Notes: generated by a model not told the origin, from the letters alone. A stretch of 64,000 nt of DNA from an uncultured Eubacteriales bacterium (GCA_900316385.1 ONCP01000006.1:1-64000); one strand, 5' to 3'; counted from the stretch's first letter, positions 43,426 through 53,120 are shown. Numbers and translations are program-made.

Positions 43426-43431
43426 GAAAAA

Positions 43432-44340
43432 TTACTTGAATGTTTTGTATTTATCGATCAAATCGTACTTTGTAAGACAATCCTTGAGGTTATGATAGCC
43501 GTTGGCGTTCATCGGAACAAGCGGCATTCTGAACTCGCCCGCGTCAAAGCCAAAGAGGTTCATCGCGGTCTTGATCGGAATGGGGTTGACGTCCGAGAAC
43601 ATAATGTTCATAAGCTCGATATAGTGGAAGTGAAGCTTCTGAGCCGAAACGAAATCATTATCAAGACAAAGCTGACAGAGATCGTGCATCTGCTGAGGAC
43701 AGATGTTGGCAAAAACGGAAATAACGCCGAGAGCGCCGAGCGACATAAACGGAACCGTCTGGTCGTCGTTGCCCGAATAGATGTCAAGCTCATCGCCGCA
43801 GAGCGAACGAATAAGCGCTACCTGAGAAATATCTCCGCTGGCTTCCTTAGCGGCCTTGATGTTAGGATGCTTGCAAAGCTCCTCATAGGTCGCGGGCTTG
43901 ATGTTGCAGCCCGTACGAGAGGGAACGTTGTAAAGGATCATGGGAAGATCGACCTTGTCGGCGATCGTCGTGAAGTGTTTTACAAGTCCCGCCTGAGAGG
44001 ATTTATTATAGTAGGGAGTAACCGAAAGAATAGCGTCAATACCCGAAGACTTCGCCGACTTTGAAAGCTCGACAGCAGTGCGGGTGTCGTTGCTGCCTGT
44101 ACCGCCGATAACAGGTACGCGGTGGTTGACCTTTTCGGCTACGAAATTGAGGACCTCGCAATGCTCCTTTTCGGTAAGTGTCGCCGCCTCGCCCGTAGTA
44201 CCGCAGGCGATGATCGCGTCGGTACCGTTTGCGATATGAAATTCAAGCAACTCCTCAAGAGCGGGATAATTAACGGTCAGATCCGAGTTAAAGGGCGTAA
44301 TAAGGGCTACGCCCGAGCCGGTAAAGATAGGCTTGCTCAT
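43432..44340 (-). CDS. dapA: 4-hydroxy-tetrahydrodipicolinate synthase
   Basis: It condenses pyruvate with aspartate semialdehyde. The roughly 302 residues show ACGTTGEAATLTEKEHCEVL, the catalytic YNVPSRTGCNI tyrosine block and KEASGDISQVALI with the Schiff-base lysine. ATG 44340 is chosen for its spacing from AAAGG; ATG 44349 is closer. It lies 27 bp after asd. Confidence 0.96.
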   Translation of the reverse strand: MSKPIFTGSGVALITPFNSDLTVNYPALEELLEFHIANGTDAIIACGTTGEAATLTEKEHCEVLNFVAEKVNHRVPVIGGTGSNDTRTAVELSKSAKSSGIDAILSVTPYYNKSSQAGLVKHFTTIADKVDLPMILYNVPSRTGCNIKPATYEELCKHPNIKAAKEASGDISQVALIRSLCGDELDIYSGNDDQTVPFMSLGALGVISVFANICPQQMHDLCQLCLDNDFVSAQKLHFHYIELMNIMFSDVNPIPIKTAMNLFGFDAGEFRMPLVPMNANGYHNLKDCLTKYDLIDKYKTFK

Positions 44341-44367
44341 ATTTTTCATAACCTTTCTGAAATAGAA

Positions 44368-45447
44368 TTAGTCGATATAACCCTCTGCGCAGAGAAGCTC
44401 GGCGAGAAGCACGGCTCCGCCAGCGGCGCCTCTGAGAGTATTGTGCGACATACACACGAACTTGAGGTCGTACTGAGTATCCTCTCTGAGTCTGCCGACA
44501 GAAATAGCCATACCCTTCTCAAGCTCGCGCGCCGACTTGATCTGAGGCATATCGGGCTCTGTGAAGTAATGCAGGAACTGCTTGGGAGCGGAGGGAAGCT
44601 CAAGCTCCTGAGCTCTGCCCTTATAGCTTTCCCAAACCTTGATGATTTCATCTACCGAGGGAGCTTTGCCCTCAAAGGACATAAACACAGCCGCCGTATG
44701 ACCGTCGGAAACGGGAACACGCAGGCACTGGGATGTGATCGCGATATCGTCTGTATTAACGATCTCGCCGTTTTCGATCCTGCCCCAGATCTTGAGCGGC
44801 TCCTTCTCGGATTTCTCCTCTTCTCCGCCGATATAAGGGATAAGGTTATCTACCATCTCGGGCCATGTCTTAAAGGTTTTGCCTGCGCCTGAGATAGCCT
44901 GATATGTACACGCGAGAACCTTGTTGACCCCAAGCTCCTTTAAGGGGTGGATAGCGGGAACGTAGCTCTGGAGCGAGCAGTTGGACTTAACGGCGATAAA
45001 GCCTCTCTTGGTGCCGAGACGCTTGCGCTGATCGTCGATGATCTTGATGTGATCGGCGTTGATCTCGGGAATTACCATGGGAACGTCGGGAGTGAAGCGG
45101 TTGGCGGAGTTATTGGAAACGATCGGGCACTCTGCCTTTGCGTAAGCCTCCTCCAAGGCTTTGATCTCGTCCTTCTTCATATTAACGGCGCAGAAGCAGA
45201 AGTCCACCGTGGAAGCGACCTTCTCGACCTCTGAAGCGTCCATTACCACCATATCCTTGACCTTCTCGGGCATAGGCTCGGAAAGAAGCCAGCGGCCGTC
45301 CATAAGATCGCCGTATTTTTTGCCCGCGCTTCTGGAGCTGGCGGCTAAGGTTGTGATATTGAACCACGGATGATTGTTGAGCAGAAGAATGAACCTCTGA
45401 CCTACCATACCCGTAGCGCCGATGATACCAACATTAAACTTTTTCAT
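44368..45447 (-). CDS. asd: aspartate-semialdehyde dehydrogenase
   Basis: It reduces aspartyl phosphate to the semialdehyde. The 359-residue form with GATGMVGQRFILLL at the start, SNNSANRF and the catalytic cysteine in VKSNCSLQSYVPA resembles the archaeal/yeast-type subfamily rather than the E. coli type. GGAGG lies before ATG 45447. First gene of the dap operon. Confidence 0.95.
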   Translation of the reverse strand: MKKFNVGIIGATGMVGQRFILLLNNHPWFNITTLAASSRSAGKKYGDLMDGRWLLSEPMPEKVKDMVVMDASEVEKVASTVDFCFCAVNMKKDEIKALEEAYAKAECPIVSNNSANRFTPDVPMVIPEINADHIKIIDDQRKRLGTKRGFIAVKSNCSLQSYVPAIHPLKELGVNKVLACTYQAISGAGKTFKTWPEMVDNLIPYIGGEEEKSEKEPLKIWGRIENGEIVNTDDIAITSQCLRVPVSDGHTAAVFMSFEGKAPSVDEIIKVWESYKGRAQELELPSAPKQFLHYFTEPDMPQIKSARELEKGMAISVGRLREDTQYDLKFVCMSHNTLRGAAGGAVLLAELLCAEGYID

Positions 45448-45561
45448 TTTGATCCTCCACAAATTACAATTTTTTAAAAATAGTTGTAAGTTTTATAAAA
45501 ATAAGTTATTATATGTTATTGAACAGTATCTCCCACTATATGTAGTTATACTCTACCCTAT

Positions 45562-45590
45562 AATATACCATTAACAGTATCCAATGTCAA
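45562..45590 (-). promoter_or_regulatory. asd-dapA-dapB promoter
   Basis: TTGACA (45585-45590) and TATATT (45562-45567), 17-bp spacer. The leader is about 105 nt and I see no lysine riboswitch in it. GATACTGTT occurs twice on the minus strand (45573-45581 inside the promoter spacer, 45522-45530 in the leader), 51 bp apart. Confidence 0.82.
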
Positions 45591-45635
45591 TTACAAATTA
45601 GAAATTTTATCCCATATTAATGAAAGGATTTTCTG

Positions 45636-46661
45636 ATGAAAACCAGCGATTTTTATTATGATTTACCAAAAGAGCTTATTGCTCAGACCCCCGTGGAGCC
45701 GCGCGACAGCTCAAGGCTGATGACGATAGACAGACTGACGGGGAAAATCGGTCACAAGCATTTTTATGATATTATCGACTGTCTCAACGAGGGCGACTGC
45801 CTTATCGCGAACGATTCGCGAGTTCTGCCTGCGAGGATATTCGGTACAAAGGATGAAACAGGCGCGAGTGTGGAGTTCCTTCTGCTCAGACAGATTTCGG
45901 GAAATCGCTGGGAAACTCTCTGCAAGCCAGGCAAAAAGGCAAAAGTCGGCGCCCGCTTCAGCTTTGGAGACGGAATCATGAACGCCGAGGTCGTTGAAGT
46001 CAGAGACGACGGCAACAGGATCGTTGACTTTGACTGTCACGAGAACTTTTTCTCTACGCTGGACAAGATCGGACAGATGCCTCTTCCCCCTTATATAACA
46101 GAAAAACTCGAGGACAAGGAAAGATACCAGACGGTTTATTCGCACGAGCTCGGGAGCGCGGCGGCGCCGACGGCAGGTCTGCACTTCACAGAGGAGCTTA
46201 TGGACAAGATCCGCGAAAAGGGCGTAAAGATCGCCTATGTCACGCTTCATGTCGGGCTGGGCACCTTCAGACCCGTCAAGGTTGACGACGTAACAAAGCA
46301 CAAAATGCACAGCGAACACTATGAAATACCTCGGGAAACCGCTGAAATCATCAACGAAACAAAGAAAAACGGCGGCAGGGTCATAGCGGTCGGAACCACC
46401 TCTTGCAGAACTCTGGAGAGTGTCGCGACCGAGTTCGGAGAGATAAAGGCGTGCGACGGATTTACCGATATTTTCATCTACCCCGGCTACGAGTTCAAGG
46501 TGCTCGACGGGCTTATCACAAACTTTCATCTGCCCGAAAGCACGCTGATCATGCTTGTCTCCGCGTTCGCGGGCTACGATAACATTATGAACGCCTACAA
46601 GACCGCCGTTGAGGAAAGATACAGATTTTTCAGCTTCGGCGACGCGATGGTGATTTTGTAA
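45636..46661 (+). CDS. queA: S-adenosylmethionine:tRNA ribosyltransferase-isomerase
   Basis: It adds the epoxyqueuosine ring precursor to preQ1 at tRNA position 34. The 341 residues show [15 protein letters not shown] at the start, [23 protein letters not shown] and the [10 protein letters not shown] block. tgt follows 12 bp downstream. Confidence 0.97.
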   Translation: MKTSDFYYDLPKELIAQTPVEPRDSSRLMTIDRLTGKIGHKHFYDIIDCLNEGDCLIANDSRVLPARIFGTKDETGASVEFLLLRQISGNRWETLCKPGKKAKVGARFSFGDGIMNAEVVEVRDDGNRIVDFDCHENFFSTLDKIGQMPLPPYITEKLEDKERYQTVYSHELGSAAAPTAGLHFTEELMDKIREKGVKIAYVTLHVGLGTFRPVKVDDVTKHKMHSEHYEIPRETAEIINETKKNGGRVIAVGTTSCRTLESVATEFGEIKACDGFTDIFIYPGYEFKVLDGLITNFHLPESTLIMLVSAFAGYDNIMNAYKTAVEERYRFFSFGDAMVIL

Positions 46662-46673
46662 AAGGAGAGGGCT

Positions 46674-47807
46674 ATGTTTTTTGAAGTAAAAAAGACCGAA
46701 GGAAAAGCTCGCAGAGGCGTTATCAACACGGTTCACGGAACGGTACAGACGCCCGCGTTTATGAACGTCGCGACCGCTGGCGCGATCAAGGGCGCGCTGT
46801 CGGCGTTCGACCTTAAAGATATAAAATGTCAGATAATGCTTAGCAACACCTATCATCTTCACCTGCGCCCCGGCGACGAGAATGTCAAGGCTCTGGGCGG
46901 ACTGCATAAATTCACGCGCTGGGACGGTCCGATCCTGACAGACAGCGGCGGATTTCAGGTTTTCTCGCTGGCTAAGCTGAGGAACATCACCGAGGAGGGC
47001 GTGACCTTCAATTCTCACATTGACGGAAGAAAGATATTTATGTCGCCCGAAGCTAGTATGAGGATCCAGTCGAATCTCGGCTCAACTATCGCGATGGCAT
47101 TTGACGAGTGCGTCGAAAACCCCTCGCCCTATGATTACACAAAGAAATCCTCCGAGCTTACCGCAAGATGGCTTGAGCGCTGCAAAAGGGAAATGGACAG
47201 GCTCAATTCGCTTGACGATACCATCAACAAGGAACAAAAGCTGTTCGGAATCAACCAGGGCGGTATCTACAAGGATCTGCGCGTTGAGCATATGAAGCGT
47301 ATCGCCGAGCTCGATCTTCCCGGCTACGCGATCGGCGGACTCGCCGTCGGCGAAGAGACCGAGGTAATGTATGATATTATTGATGAGGTCGAGCCTTATA
47401 TGCCTGACGACAAGCCGAGATATCTGATGGGTGTAGGTACACCTGTCAATATTCTGGAGGCAGTTCACAGAGGCGTTGATATGTTTGACTGCGTAATGCC
47501 GAGCAGAAACGCGAGGCACGGACACCTTTTCACTTGGAACGGTATTATAAATATTAAAAACGCGAAATACGAGCTTGACGAGAGCCCGATCGACCATGAA
47601 TGCGGCTGTCCCGTGTGCAAGAGCTTTTCGAGAGCCTATGTCAGACACCTGATGAAAGCGGGCGAAATGCTGGCTATGAGACTTTGCGTTATCCACAACC
47701 TCTACTTCTACAATACGCTTCTGGAAAAGATACGTGAGGAATTAGACAACGGAAGCTTTGAAAAATTCTACAAAACTAACCGTGAAATACTCTCAAAACG
47801 TATATAA
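46674..47807 (+). CDS. tgt: tRNA-guanine transglycosylase
   Basis: It exchanges guanine 34 for preQ1 in GUN-anticodon tRNAs. The 377 residues hold the catalytic ILTDSGGFQVFSL block near 93, the nucleophile region DCVMPSRNARHG, and the zinc site CGCPVCKSFSRAYVRHL. GGAGAGG precedes the ATG. Confidence 0.98.
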   Translation: MFFEVKKTEGKARRGVINTVHGTVQTPAFMNVATAGAIKGALSAFDLKDIKCQIMLSNTYHLHLRPGDENVKALGGLHKFTRWDGPILTDSGGFQVFSLAKLRNITEEGVTFNSHIDGRKIFMSPEASMRIQSNLGSTIAMAFDECVENPSPYDYTKKSSELTARWLERCKREMDRLNSLDDTINKEQKLFGINQGGIYKDLRVEHMKRIAELDLPGYAIGGLAVGEETEVMYDIIDEVEPYMPDDKPRYLMGVGTPVNILEAVHRGVDMFDCVMPSRNARHGHLFTWNGIINIKNAKYELDESPIDHECGCPVCKSFSRAYVRHLMKAGEMLAMRLCVIHNLYFYNTLLEKIREELDNGSFEKFYKTNREILSKRI

Positions 47808-47842
47808 AACTAATCAAATACGCCTCAAAAGCAAATTTTCCC

Positions 47843-47871
47843 TTGCAAGAACGCATTTTTTCTGTTATACT
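47843..47871 (+). promoter_or_regulatory. yajC promoter
   Basis: TTGCAA (47843-47848) and TATACT (47866-47871), 17-bp spacer. Confidence 0.8.
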
Positions 47872-47905
47872 TGCTTTCGGACTTTAAAAAGAAAGGATCT
47901 TTAGT

Positions 47906-48307
47906 ATGAATTTTTTAAATACCACACATTCGGCGGCAGCCGCGAACAACGGTATGGGCTCGATGTGGCTTCTTATCGTAATTTACGTAGCGATCTTCGG
48001 CGCGCTCTACTTCTTCCTTATCAGACCTAACTCAAAGAAGAAAAAGGAAGAGGCCGCTCTCAGAAACAGCGTTGAGATCGGCGACGAGATCACAACTATC
48101 GGCGGTATCATGGGCCGCGTAATCGCGATCAAAGAGGATGAGGACGCTATCATCATTGAGACAGGCTCCGACCGCAACAAGATGAAGATGAAGAGATGGT
48201 GTATCTCCACTGTTGACACAGAGAAGGAAACACCCGCTCAGGCTCCCGCGAAGAAGGGAATGTTCTCGGGTCTTTTCAAGAAAAAGGACGAGAACGCCGA
48301 CAAATAA
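47906..48307 (+). CDS. yajC: preprotein translocase subunit YajC
   Basis: A 133-residue protein with one membrane helix (LLIVIYVAIFGALYFFLIRP) followed by the YajC domain (NSVEIGDEITTIGGIMGRV). It is an accessory of the Sec translocon. secD and secF are not next to it. The C-terminal Lys/Ala-rich tail is longer than usual. Confidence 0.93.
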   Translation: MNFLNTTHSAAAANNGMGSMWLLIVIYVAIFGALYFFLIRPNSKKKKEEAALRNSVEIGDEITTIGGIMGRVIAIKEDEDAIIIETGSDRNKMKMKRWCISTVDTEKETPAQAPAKKGMFSGLFKKKDENADK

Positions 48308-48323
48308 GTAATAAATAACACGA

Positions 48324-48367
48324 CCCCCGAATATAATCTGACAGAGATTATATTCGGGGGATTTTTT
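48324..48367 (+). terminator. yajC terminator that may also hide the next ribosome site
   Basis: A 16-bp perfect stem (48324-48339 with 48345-48360), five-base loop, then ATTTTTT directly against the ATG of the next gene. The only purine-rich stretch before that ATG, GGGGGA, is the 3' arm of the stem. Confidence 0.85.
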
Positions 48368-48760
48368 ATGGATCTTTTCAAAAAAGGCTTTATAAAAAGC
48401 GTGCTGTTCGGTGCGCTTATCTCGGCTGCTGCTATCACGGCGCTAATGCTTATCGCGTCGGTCATTCTTTTTAAATCGGGAATTTTTCCTAAGGATTATC
48501 TGCTTTACATTATTCTTTGCGTGCTTGCTGTTTCGGGCTTTTTCGGCGGGTTTATCTCGGGTCGCTTCAACAAGAGCGCGGGACTTTTGACGGGCGCCGT
48601 AACGGGCGGCGTCGTTTTTCTGGTCGTATTGATCGCTGGGCTTATTAACTCACCCTCAACAATAACGCTCGCGACGCTTTACAAGCTGACCGCGATAGTT
48701 TTCCCCTCTATGCTCGGCGGCGTTGTCGGAGTTAACAAGGCGGGGAAAATAAAAATATAG
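48368..48760 (+). CDS. TIGR04086-family membrane protein
   Basis: A 130-residue protein with four membrane helices; blocks FGALISAAAITALML, SGFFGGFISGRFNKSAGLLTG and AIVFPSMLGGVVG agree with the TIGR04086/YrzE family, of unknown function, often found behind yajC in Clostridia. The start ATG follows the yajC hairpin without a free Shine-Dalgarno sequence. Confidence 0.8.
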   Translation: MDLFKKGFIKSVLFGALISAAAITALMLIASVILFKSGIFPKDYLLYIILCVLAVSGFFGGFISGRFNKSAGLLTGAVTGGVVFLVVLIAGLINSPSTITLATLYKLTAIVFPSMLGGVVGVNKAGKIKI

Positions 48761-48763
48761 CTT

Positions 48764-49651
48764 CTAATCAATTCCTTCGCACAAATAAGGAAACGCCGCG
48801 CGGATATCCTCGGGCAACGGAGAGCCGAGAGTAACTTTCTCGCCCGATATCGGGTGAGTAAAGCCGCATTCGCAACAGTGCAGAGCCTGACGCGCGATAA
48901 TTCCGAGCGAGCCGCCGTACATATCGTCGCCCGCGAGCGGATGGCCGATATCAGCCATATGGCAGCGTATCTGGTGGGTCCTGCCTGTTTCGAGCCAAAG
49001 TCTGAGAAGAGTATGCGAACCGTAGGTTCTTAACGCCTCATAATGAGTAACGGCGGGCTGTCCGTCGGGAGCGCAGACGCGCTTGATTTTACTGCCGTCC
49101 GAAAGACGTATGGGCGACGAGATCACACCGTCGCCTGTAACAACACCCTCGCATACGGCATAATATTTTTTAAAAGCTCGGTTTTTGAGCGCCGTGGCGG
49201 CATATTTATCCTTCGCGACGAGCACCAGACCCGAGGTATCCTTATCAAGGCGATTGAGCGCGCGGAAAACATAGCTCTCTCCCCTCTTCCTCTGCAAATA
49301 CGCCAGACGGTTGGCGAGAGTGTCGAGCTGATGCTTCTTTGTCGGATGGACAGGCATAGACGCTGGTTTATCAAGCGCGATCAGATAATCGTCCTCAAAG
49401 ATGATATCAAGCCCGCCCTCAACAGGGATGATCTCGCTCTTATCCTCGGGAAGATTCAGGGTGATGACATCGCCCGCTCTCAGGACGTCAATCGTTCTGA
49501 GAATTTTTTTATCCCTTAAAATTCCGTCTTTTTCTCGCTTGAGAAGTGTTATTATACGAGTGGAAACATCTGCGCGCTTTCTGAGAAAAACTCGCGCGGT
49601 CATTCCGTCGCAATCGTCGGGGACGGTGAAAACAAGCTTTTTAGTAGACAT
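48764..49651 (-). CDS. RluA-family pseudouridine synthase
   Basis: A 295-residue enzyme: an S4-like N-terminal domain with DVSTRIITLLKREKDGIL, then the catalytic NRLDKDTSGLVLVAKD with the essential Asp, and the RTHQIRCHMADIGHPLAGD block. It isomerises uridines in rRNA or tRNA; the exact site cannot be told. It starts 11 bases inside the DUF1294 gene. Confidence 0.93.
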   Translation of the reverse strand: MSTKKLVFTVPDDCDGMTARVFLRKRADVSTRIITLLKREKDGILRDKKILRTIDVLRAGDVITLNLPEDKSEIIPVEGGLDIIFEDDYLIALDKPASMPVHPTKKHQLDTLANRLAYLQRKRGESYVFRALNRLDKDTSGLVLVAKDKYAATALKNRAFKKYYAVCEGVVTGDGVISSPIRLSDGSKIKRVCAPDGQPAVTHYEALRTYGSHTLLRLWLETGRTHQIRCHMADIGHPLAGDDMYGGSLGIIARQALHCCECGFTHPISGEKVTLGSPLPEDIRAAFPYLCEGID

Positions 49652-49910
49652 AATTCAACAAATACAATACTAGGATAAGCTCAAAAGCGACGATAATCGG
49701 TATACCGAGCATAAATTTGAGCTTACGGGTTTTATGGTGTATAAGGCGCATCGTTACATACATACTAACGCCTCCGCCGACAGCGGAAACAAACAAAAGC
49801 ATAGCTTCGCTGACGCGCCATTTGCGTCGCTCGGCGCGCTTCTTATCTGCCACGGTGATTACAACCGCGAAAATATTGATAAACGCCAGATAAAAATAAA
49901 GAAAATACAT
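49641..49910 (-). CDS. DUF1294-family membrane protein
   Basis: An 89-residue, three-helix protein with the family core ADKKRAERRKWRVSEAMLL, GGGVSMYVTMRLIHHKTRK and FMLGIPII. Its function is unknown. It overlaps the pseudouridine synthase gene. Confidence 0.85.
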   Translation of the reverse strand: MYFLYFYLAFINIFAVVITVADKKRAERRKWRVSEAMLLFVSAVGGGVSMYVTMRLIHHKTRKLKFMLGIPIIVAFELILVLYLLNYVY

Positions 49911-49936
49911 AGGTTGTACAACAAACAGAGGTAAAA

Positions 49937-51118
49937 ATGAAAGATTTTATTATTAAAAAAATTCCGCTTATGACCGCGGTCGTTCTGTTGGTTTTTCTTG
50001 TAGGGCTTTCGAGCCTGAACAAAAAGGAGGATCATCGGCACGCAAAGGCCTCCGCCGCGATAAAAACCGAGGAAGTGAGAGGCGTTTGGGTCACATATAT
50101 GGACCTTGATATGAGCGGTACGGATCGCGATTATAATTCGTTCAAAGAAAAATTCAAGTGCATCGCGGACACTGCTAAAAAGGACGGCTTCAACACTCTT
50201 ATTGTCCATACGCGCCCGTTCTGCGACGCTATCTACAAATCGAAATATTTTCCCTTTTCGCACATCATTTCGGGCGAGCAGGGAAAGGACGCAGGCTATG
50301 ACGCGTTGAAATTCGCGGTGGATTACACGCACGGGATCGGGCTGAAAATCGAGGCTTGGGTGAATCCGTATCGGGTAAGAAGCGACCCGTCCCTGACGCT
50401 TTCAAAGAACAATCCTTATATCCAAGATCCTTCGCTCGGAGTGAAGGTCGGGAAGGAAATCATTCTGAATCCCGCTTTGCCCAAGGTCAAGGAGCTTATC
50501 AAAAACGGTATACGCGAGCTCGCGGAAAACTATAACATTGACGGCGTTCAGTTTGACGATTACTTTTATCCGCCGAACGTCAGGGAAAGCTTTGACAAAG
50601 AGCAATACTCGCGGTACAGACAAAAAGCAAAGCGTCCGCTTTCGCTCGAAGAATGGAGAAAGGCGAACGTCAACACGCTTATCGCCGACTGTCACGCTAT
50701 ACTGAGCAGGAACGGGAAAACCTTCGGTATTTCTCCGCAGGGAAACCTTGACAACAACGAGGGATTATACGCAGATGTGAAAAGCTGGTGCGAATACTCG
50801 GGGTACGTTGACTACATCTGTCCGCAGCTTTATTTCAGCCTTGAAAACCCCGCGCTGAAATTCGGAGACGCGCTCAAAAGCTGGCTCAAGCTGCCTTTCA
50901 GCAAGGATGTGACGCTTTATGTCGGGCTTTCGGGCTACAAAACGGGAACAGACCTCGACTCGGGTACATGGAAAAGCTCGGACAGCATACTCAAAACAGA
51001 GCTAAAACAACTGAGAGCGCACGGAGTACGCGGCTTTATGCTTTACAGCTACGCCGATCTGGAGGACAAACGCGCCGCAAAGGAGGTTTCAAACCTGATA
51101 GACGGAATAAAGGGTTAA
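49937..51118 (+). CDS. GHL10/DUF187 family glycoside hydrolase-like protein
   Basis: A 393-residue protein with an N-terminal helix (LMTAVVLLVFLVGL) that exports or anchors it, and a TIM-barrel domain: EVRGVWVTYMDLDM opens it, TLIVHTRPFCDAIYKS, EAWVNPYRVRSDP, and DGVQFDDYFYPP with the likely catalytic acids follow, then FGISPQGNLDNN. Relatives are thought to act on cell-wall or surface glycans. The substrate is not known. The end overlaps mtaB by 4 bases. Confidence 0.9.
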   Translation: MKDFIIKKIPLMTAVVLLVFLVGLSSLNKKEDHRHAKASAAIKTEEVRGVWVTYMDLDMSGTDRDYNSFKEKFKCIADTAKKDGFNTLIVHTRPFCDAIYKSKYFPFSHIISGEQGKDAGYDALKFAVDYTHGIGLKIEAWVNPYRVRSDPSLTLSKNNPYIQDPSLGVKVGKEIILNPALPKVKELIKNGIRELAENYNIDGVQFDDYFYPPNVRESFDKEQYSRYRQKAKRPLSLEEWRKANVNTLIADCHAILSRNGKTFGISPQGNLDNNEGLYADVKSWCEYSGYVDYICPQLYFSLENPALKFGDALKSWLKLPFSKDVTLYVGLSGYKTGTDLDSGTWKSSDSILKTELKQLRAHGVRGFMLYSYADLEDKRAAKEVSNLIDGIKG

Positions 51119-52404
51119 AGCTCTCCCTCGCACCAATCGTCACCGAGCCTTGTAAGCTTTACGTCCACTATTTTTCCTGTAAGAGCTTTTTCCGAGAATA
51201 TCCTGACAGGCGTATAATTCATAGTGTAGCCCTCAAAATATCCGCCTTCGCGCTTTCTCTCGACGAGAACAGATTCCGTTTTGCCGAGCTGAGAATTGAG
51301 GAAAGCCCTTCTCCCCTGCTCGCTGATCTCGATCATCTTCTTGCTTCTATCGTCCTTCACGCGCGGATCGACCTGTCCGTCCATTTTATCGGCAAGGGTA
51401 CCTTTTCTGCGCGAATACGGGAAAACGTGAACCTTTGCGAAGCCGACGCTTTCTACAAAATCAAGACTTTCGGCAAATTCCCCGTCAGTCTCGCCCGCGA
51501 AGCCAACCATAACGTCCGTCGTGATCGCGGGATTCTCAAAGCTTTGGCGCAGATCATTTACTATCCTCATATATTCGGCTCGATCATATTGACGTCTCAT
51601 ACGTTTGAGCGTCGCGTCACAGCCGCTCTGCAATGACAAATGAAACTGCGGACAAAACTTTTTCTGCTTTGAAAAGCGCTCGATAAGACTTTTGTACATC
51701 ATCTCGGGCTCAAAGGAACCGAGACGGACGCGCTCGATCCCGTCAACCGAACATGCGATATCAACGGCGTCAGCAAGATCGAAGCTCTCGCCCTGTCCGT
51801 ACGCGGAAAGATTTATCCCGACAAGCACGATTTCCTTATAGCCGCCCGCAGCGAGAGCCTTTACCTCACGGAGAAGCTCGTCGGGGTTTTTGCTTCTGAC
51901 TCTGCCTCTGGCATACGGAATAACACAGTAGGAACAAAAACGGTTGCAGCCGTCCTCTATCTTCATAAAAGCGCGTGTATGTCCGTCGAAGCTCTTAACC
52001 GTAAGCTGCTCATACTCAGCGTTCTTGTTATCGTGCGGCTCTATACTGACGATCTTGGCGCGTGTTCTGAGAAACTCGTCGATCAATGGCACAAGAGCCT
52101 CGCGGCGCTTGTTTCCAAGGACAATGTCGCAATCCTCAAAATCCGAGACTCTGTCAGGAAATGCCTGCGGCATACAACCCGTAAGCACAATAACGCCGTC
52201 AGGATTCTCACGGCGCGCCTTGCGGATTATTTTTCTGTTTTTCGCGTCGGAAACAGCAGTGACGGTACAGGTGTTTATCACCGTAATGTCCGCCTTATTT
52301 TTATTCTCTGAAAGAATAAAACCGCTGTTTTTCAGCATTTCCGACATAAGCTGGCTCTCATACTGATTGACCTTACAGCCGAGAGTTATTATATTGAATG
52401 TCAT
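51115..52404 (-). CDS. mtaB: tRNA t6A37 methylthiotransferase
   Basis: A radical SAM enzyme that turns t6A37 into ms2t6A37. The 429 residues show the N-terminal cluster domain (TLGCKVNQYES, INTCTVTAVSD, LTGCMPQ), the radical SAM motif CNRFCSYCVIPYARG near 150, and a TRAM-like tail (VLVERKREGGYFEGYTMNYTPV). The KVNQYES start is the MtaB rather than MiaB or RimO form. Confidence 0.95.
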   Translation of the reverse strand: MTFNIITLGCKVNQYESQLMSEMLKNSGFILSENKNKADITVINTCTVTAVSDAKNRKIIRKARRENPDGVIVLTGCMPQAFPDRVSDFEDCDIVLGNKRREALVPLIDEFLRTRAKIVSIEPHDNKNAEYEQLTVKSFDGHTRAFMKIEDGCNRFCSYCVIPYARGRVRSKNPDELLREVKALAAGGYKEIVLVGINLSAYGQGESFDLADAVDIACSVDGIERVRLGSFEPEMMYKSLIERFSKQKKFCPQFHLSLQSGCDATLKRMRRQYDRAEYMRIVNDLRQSFENPAITTDVMVGFAGETDGEFAESLDFVESVGFAKVHVFPYSRRKGTLADKMDGQVDPRVKDDRSKKMIEISEQGRRAFLNSQLGKTESVLVERKREGGYFEGYTMNYTPVRIFSEKALTGKIVDVKLTRLGDDWCEGEL

Positions 52405-52418
52405 AAGCCACCTATTGT

Positions 52419-52448
52419 AACGAGCCGTCGCGACCGCGACGGCTCGTT
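52419..52448 (-). terminator. histidine operon terminator
   Basis: AACGAGCCGTCGCG with CGCGACGGCTCGTT, just after hisE on the minus strand. It has only a weak T tail. Confidence 0.65.
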
Positions 52449-52457
52449 GTTCGCTGA

Positions 52458-52787
52458 TTATGTATTTTTGTCTACCTCGTGGAATTTCTTGAGATTCCCC
52501 GTTTTATCGGAGCGTTTGTCAAGCTCCGCGAGAACCTCGTCTATTGAGATTCCCTGATCGACCATCATTACGGTGAGGTGATAAATCAGATCGGCGATTT
52601 CATAGACCGTCTCGGAGTTATCTCCGTTCTTGGCGGCTATGATCGTCTCGCTGCACTCCTCGCCTACCTTCTTGAGTATCTTGTCAAGACCCTTATCAAA
52701 TAGATAGCAAGTGTAGGAGCCTTCCTGTTTTGTTTCCTTTCGGCTCAGAACTGTCTCGTAGAGAGCCTGCAACACTTTATCGTCCAT
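52458..52787 (-). CDS. hisE: phosphoribosyl-ATP diphosphatase
   Basis: The second step of histidine synthesis. A 109-residue all-helical MazG-like protein with GEECSETIIAAKNGD and EIADLIYHLTVMM. Separate from hisI, which lies 18 bp upstream. Confidence 0.95.
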   Translation of the reverse strand: MDDKVLQALYETVLSRKETKQEGSYTCYLFDKGLDKILKKVGEECSETIIAAKNGDNSETVYEIADLIYHLTVMMVDQGISIDEVLAELDKRSDKTGNLKKFHEVDKNT

Positions 52788-52805
52788 AAAATACCTTCTT
52801 TTTAT

Positions 52806-53120
52806 TTAATTAAGCTTTGTAAAAAAGCAGGAATGATTGCCCGTATGACAGGCGGCGCCCGTCTGCTCGACGGTGATCAAGATCGTATCGTCGTCGCAGT
52901 CGGAAAAAATCTCGACCACCTTCTGAAAATGTCCCGATGTAGCTCCTTTGTTCCAAAGCTCGCGACGGCTTCTGGAATAAAACCATGTGTAGCCTGTTTC
53001 AAGCGTTTTTTCAAAGCTCTCTCGGTTCATATACGCGAGCATAAGCACCTCACCCGTAGATTTTTCCTGAATGATAGTCGGGATAAGATCGGATTTCGCG
53101 AAATATTTATCAAGCTTCAT
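52806..53120 (-). CDS. hisI: phosphoribosyl-AMP cyclohydrolase
   Basis: The third step of the pathway. The 104 residues show [34 protein letters not shown] and the metal-binding SDCDDDTIL and [11 protein letters not shown]. Overlaps hisA by 4 bases; hisF, normally between them, is missing. Confidence 0.96.
   Translation of the reverse strand: MKLDKYFAKSDLIPTIIQEKSTGEVLMLAYMNRESFEKTLETGYTWFYSRSRRELWNKGATSGHFQKVVEIFSDCDDDTILITVEQTGAACHTGNHSCFFTKLN

Noticed and set aside
45448..45565. Lysine riboswitch in the asd leader
   Set aside because: None of the conserved L-box sequences is visible and the 105-nt AT-rich leader is too short for the usual five-helix element.
45711..47018. Long open frame (435 codons) on the minus strand across queA and tgt
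   Set aside because: It is fully antisense to two well-defined genes, has no family motif and no ribosome site.
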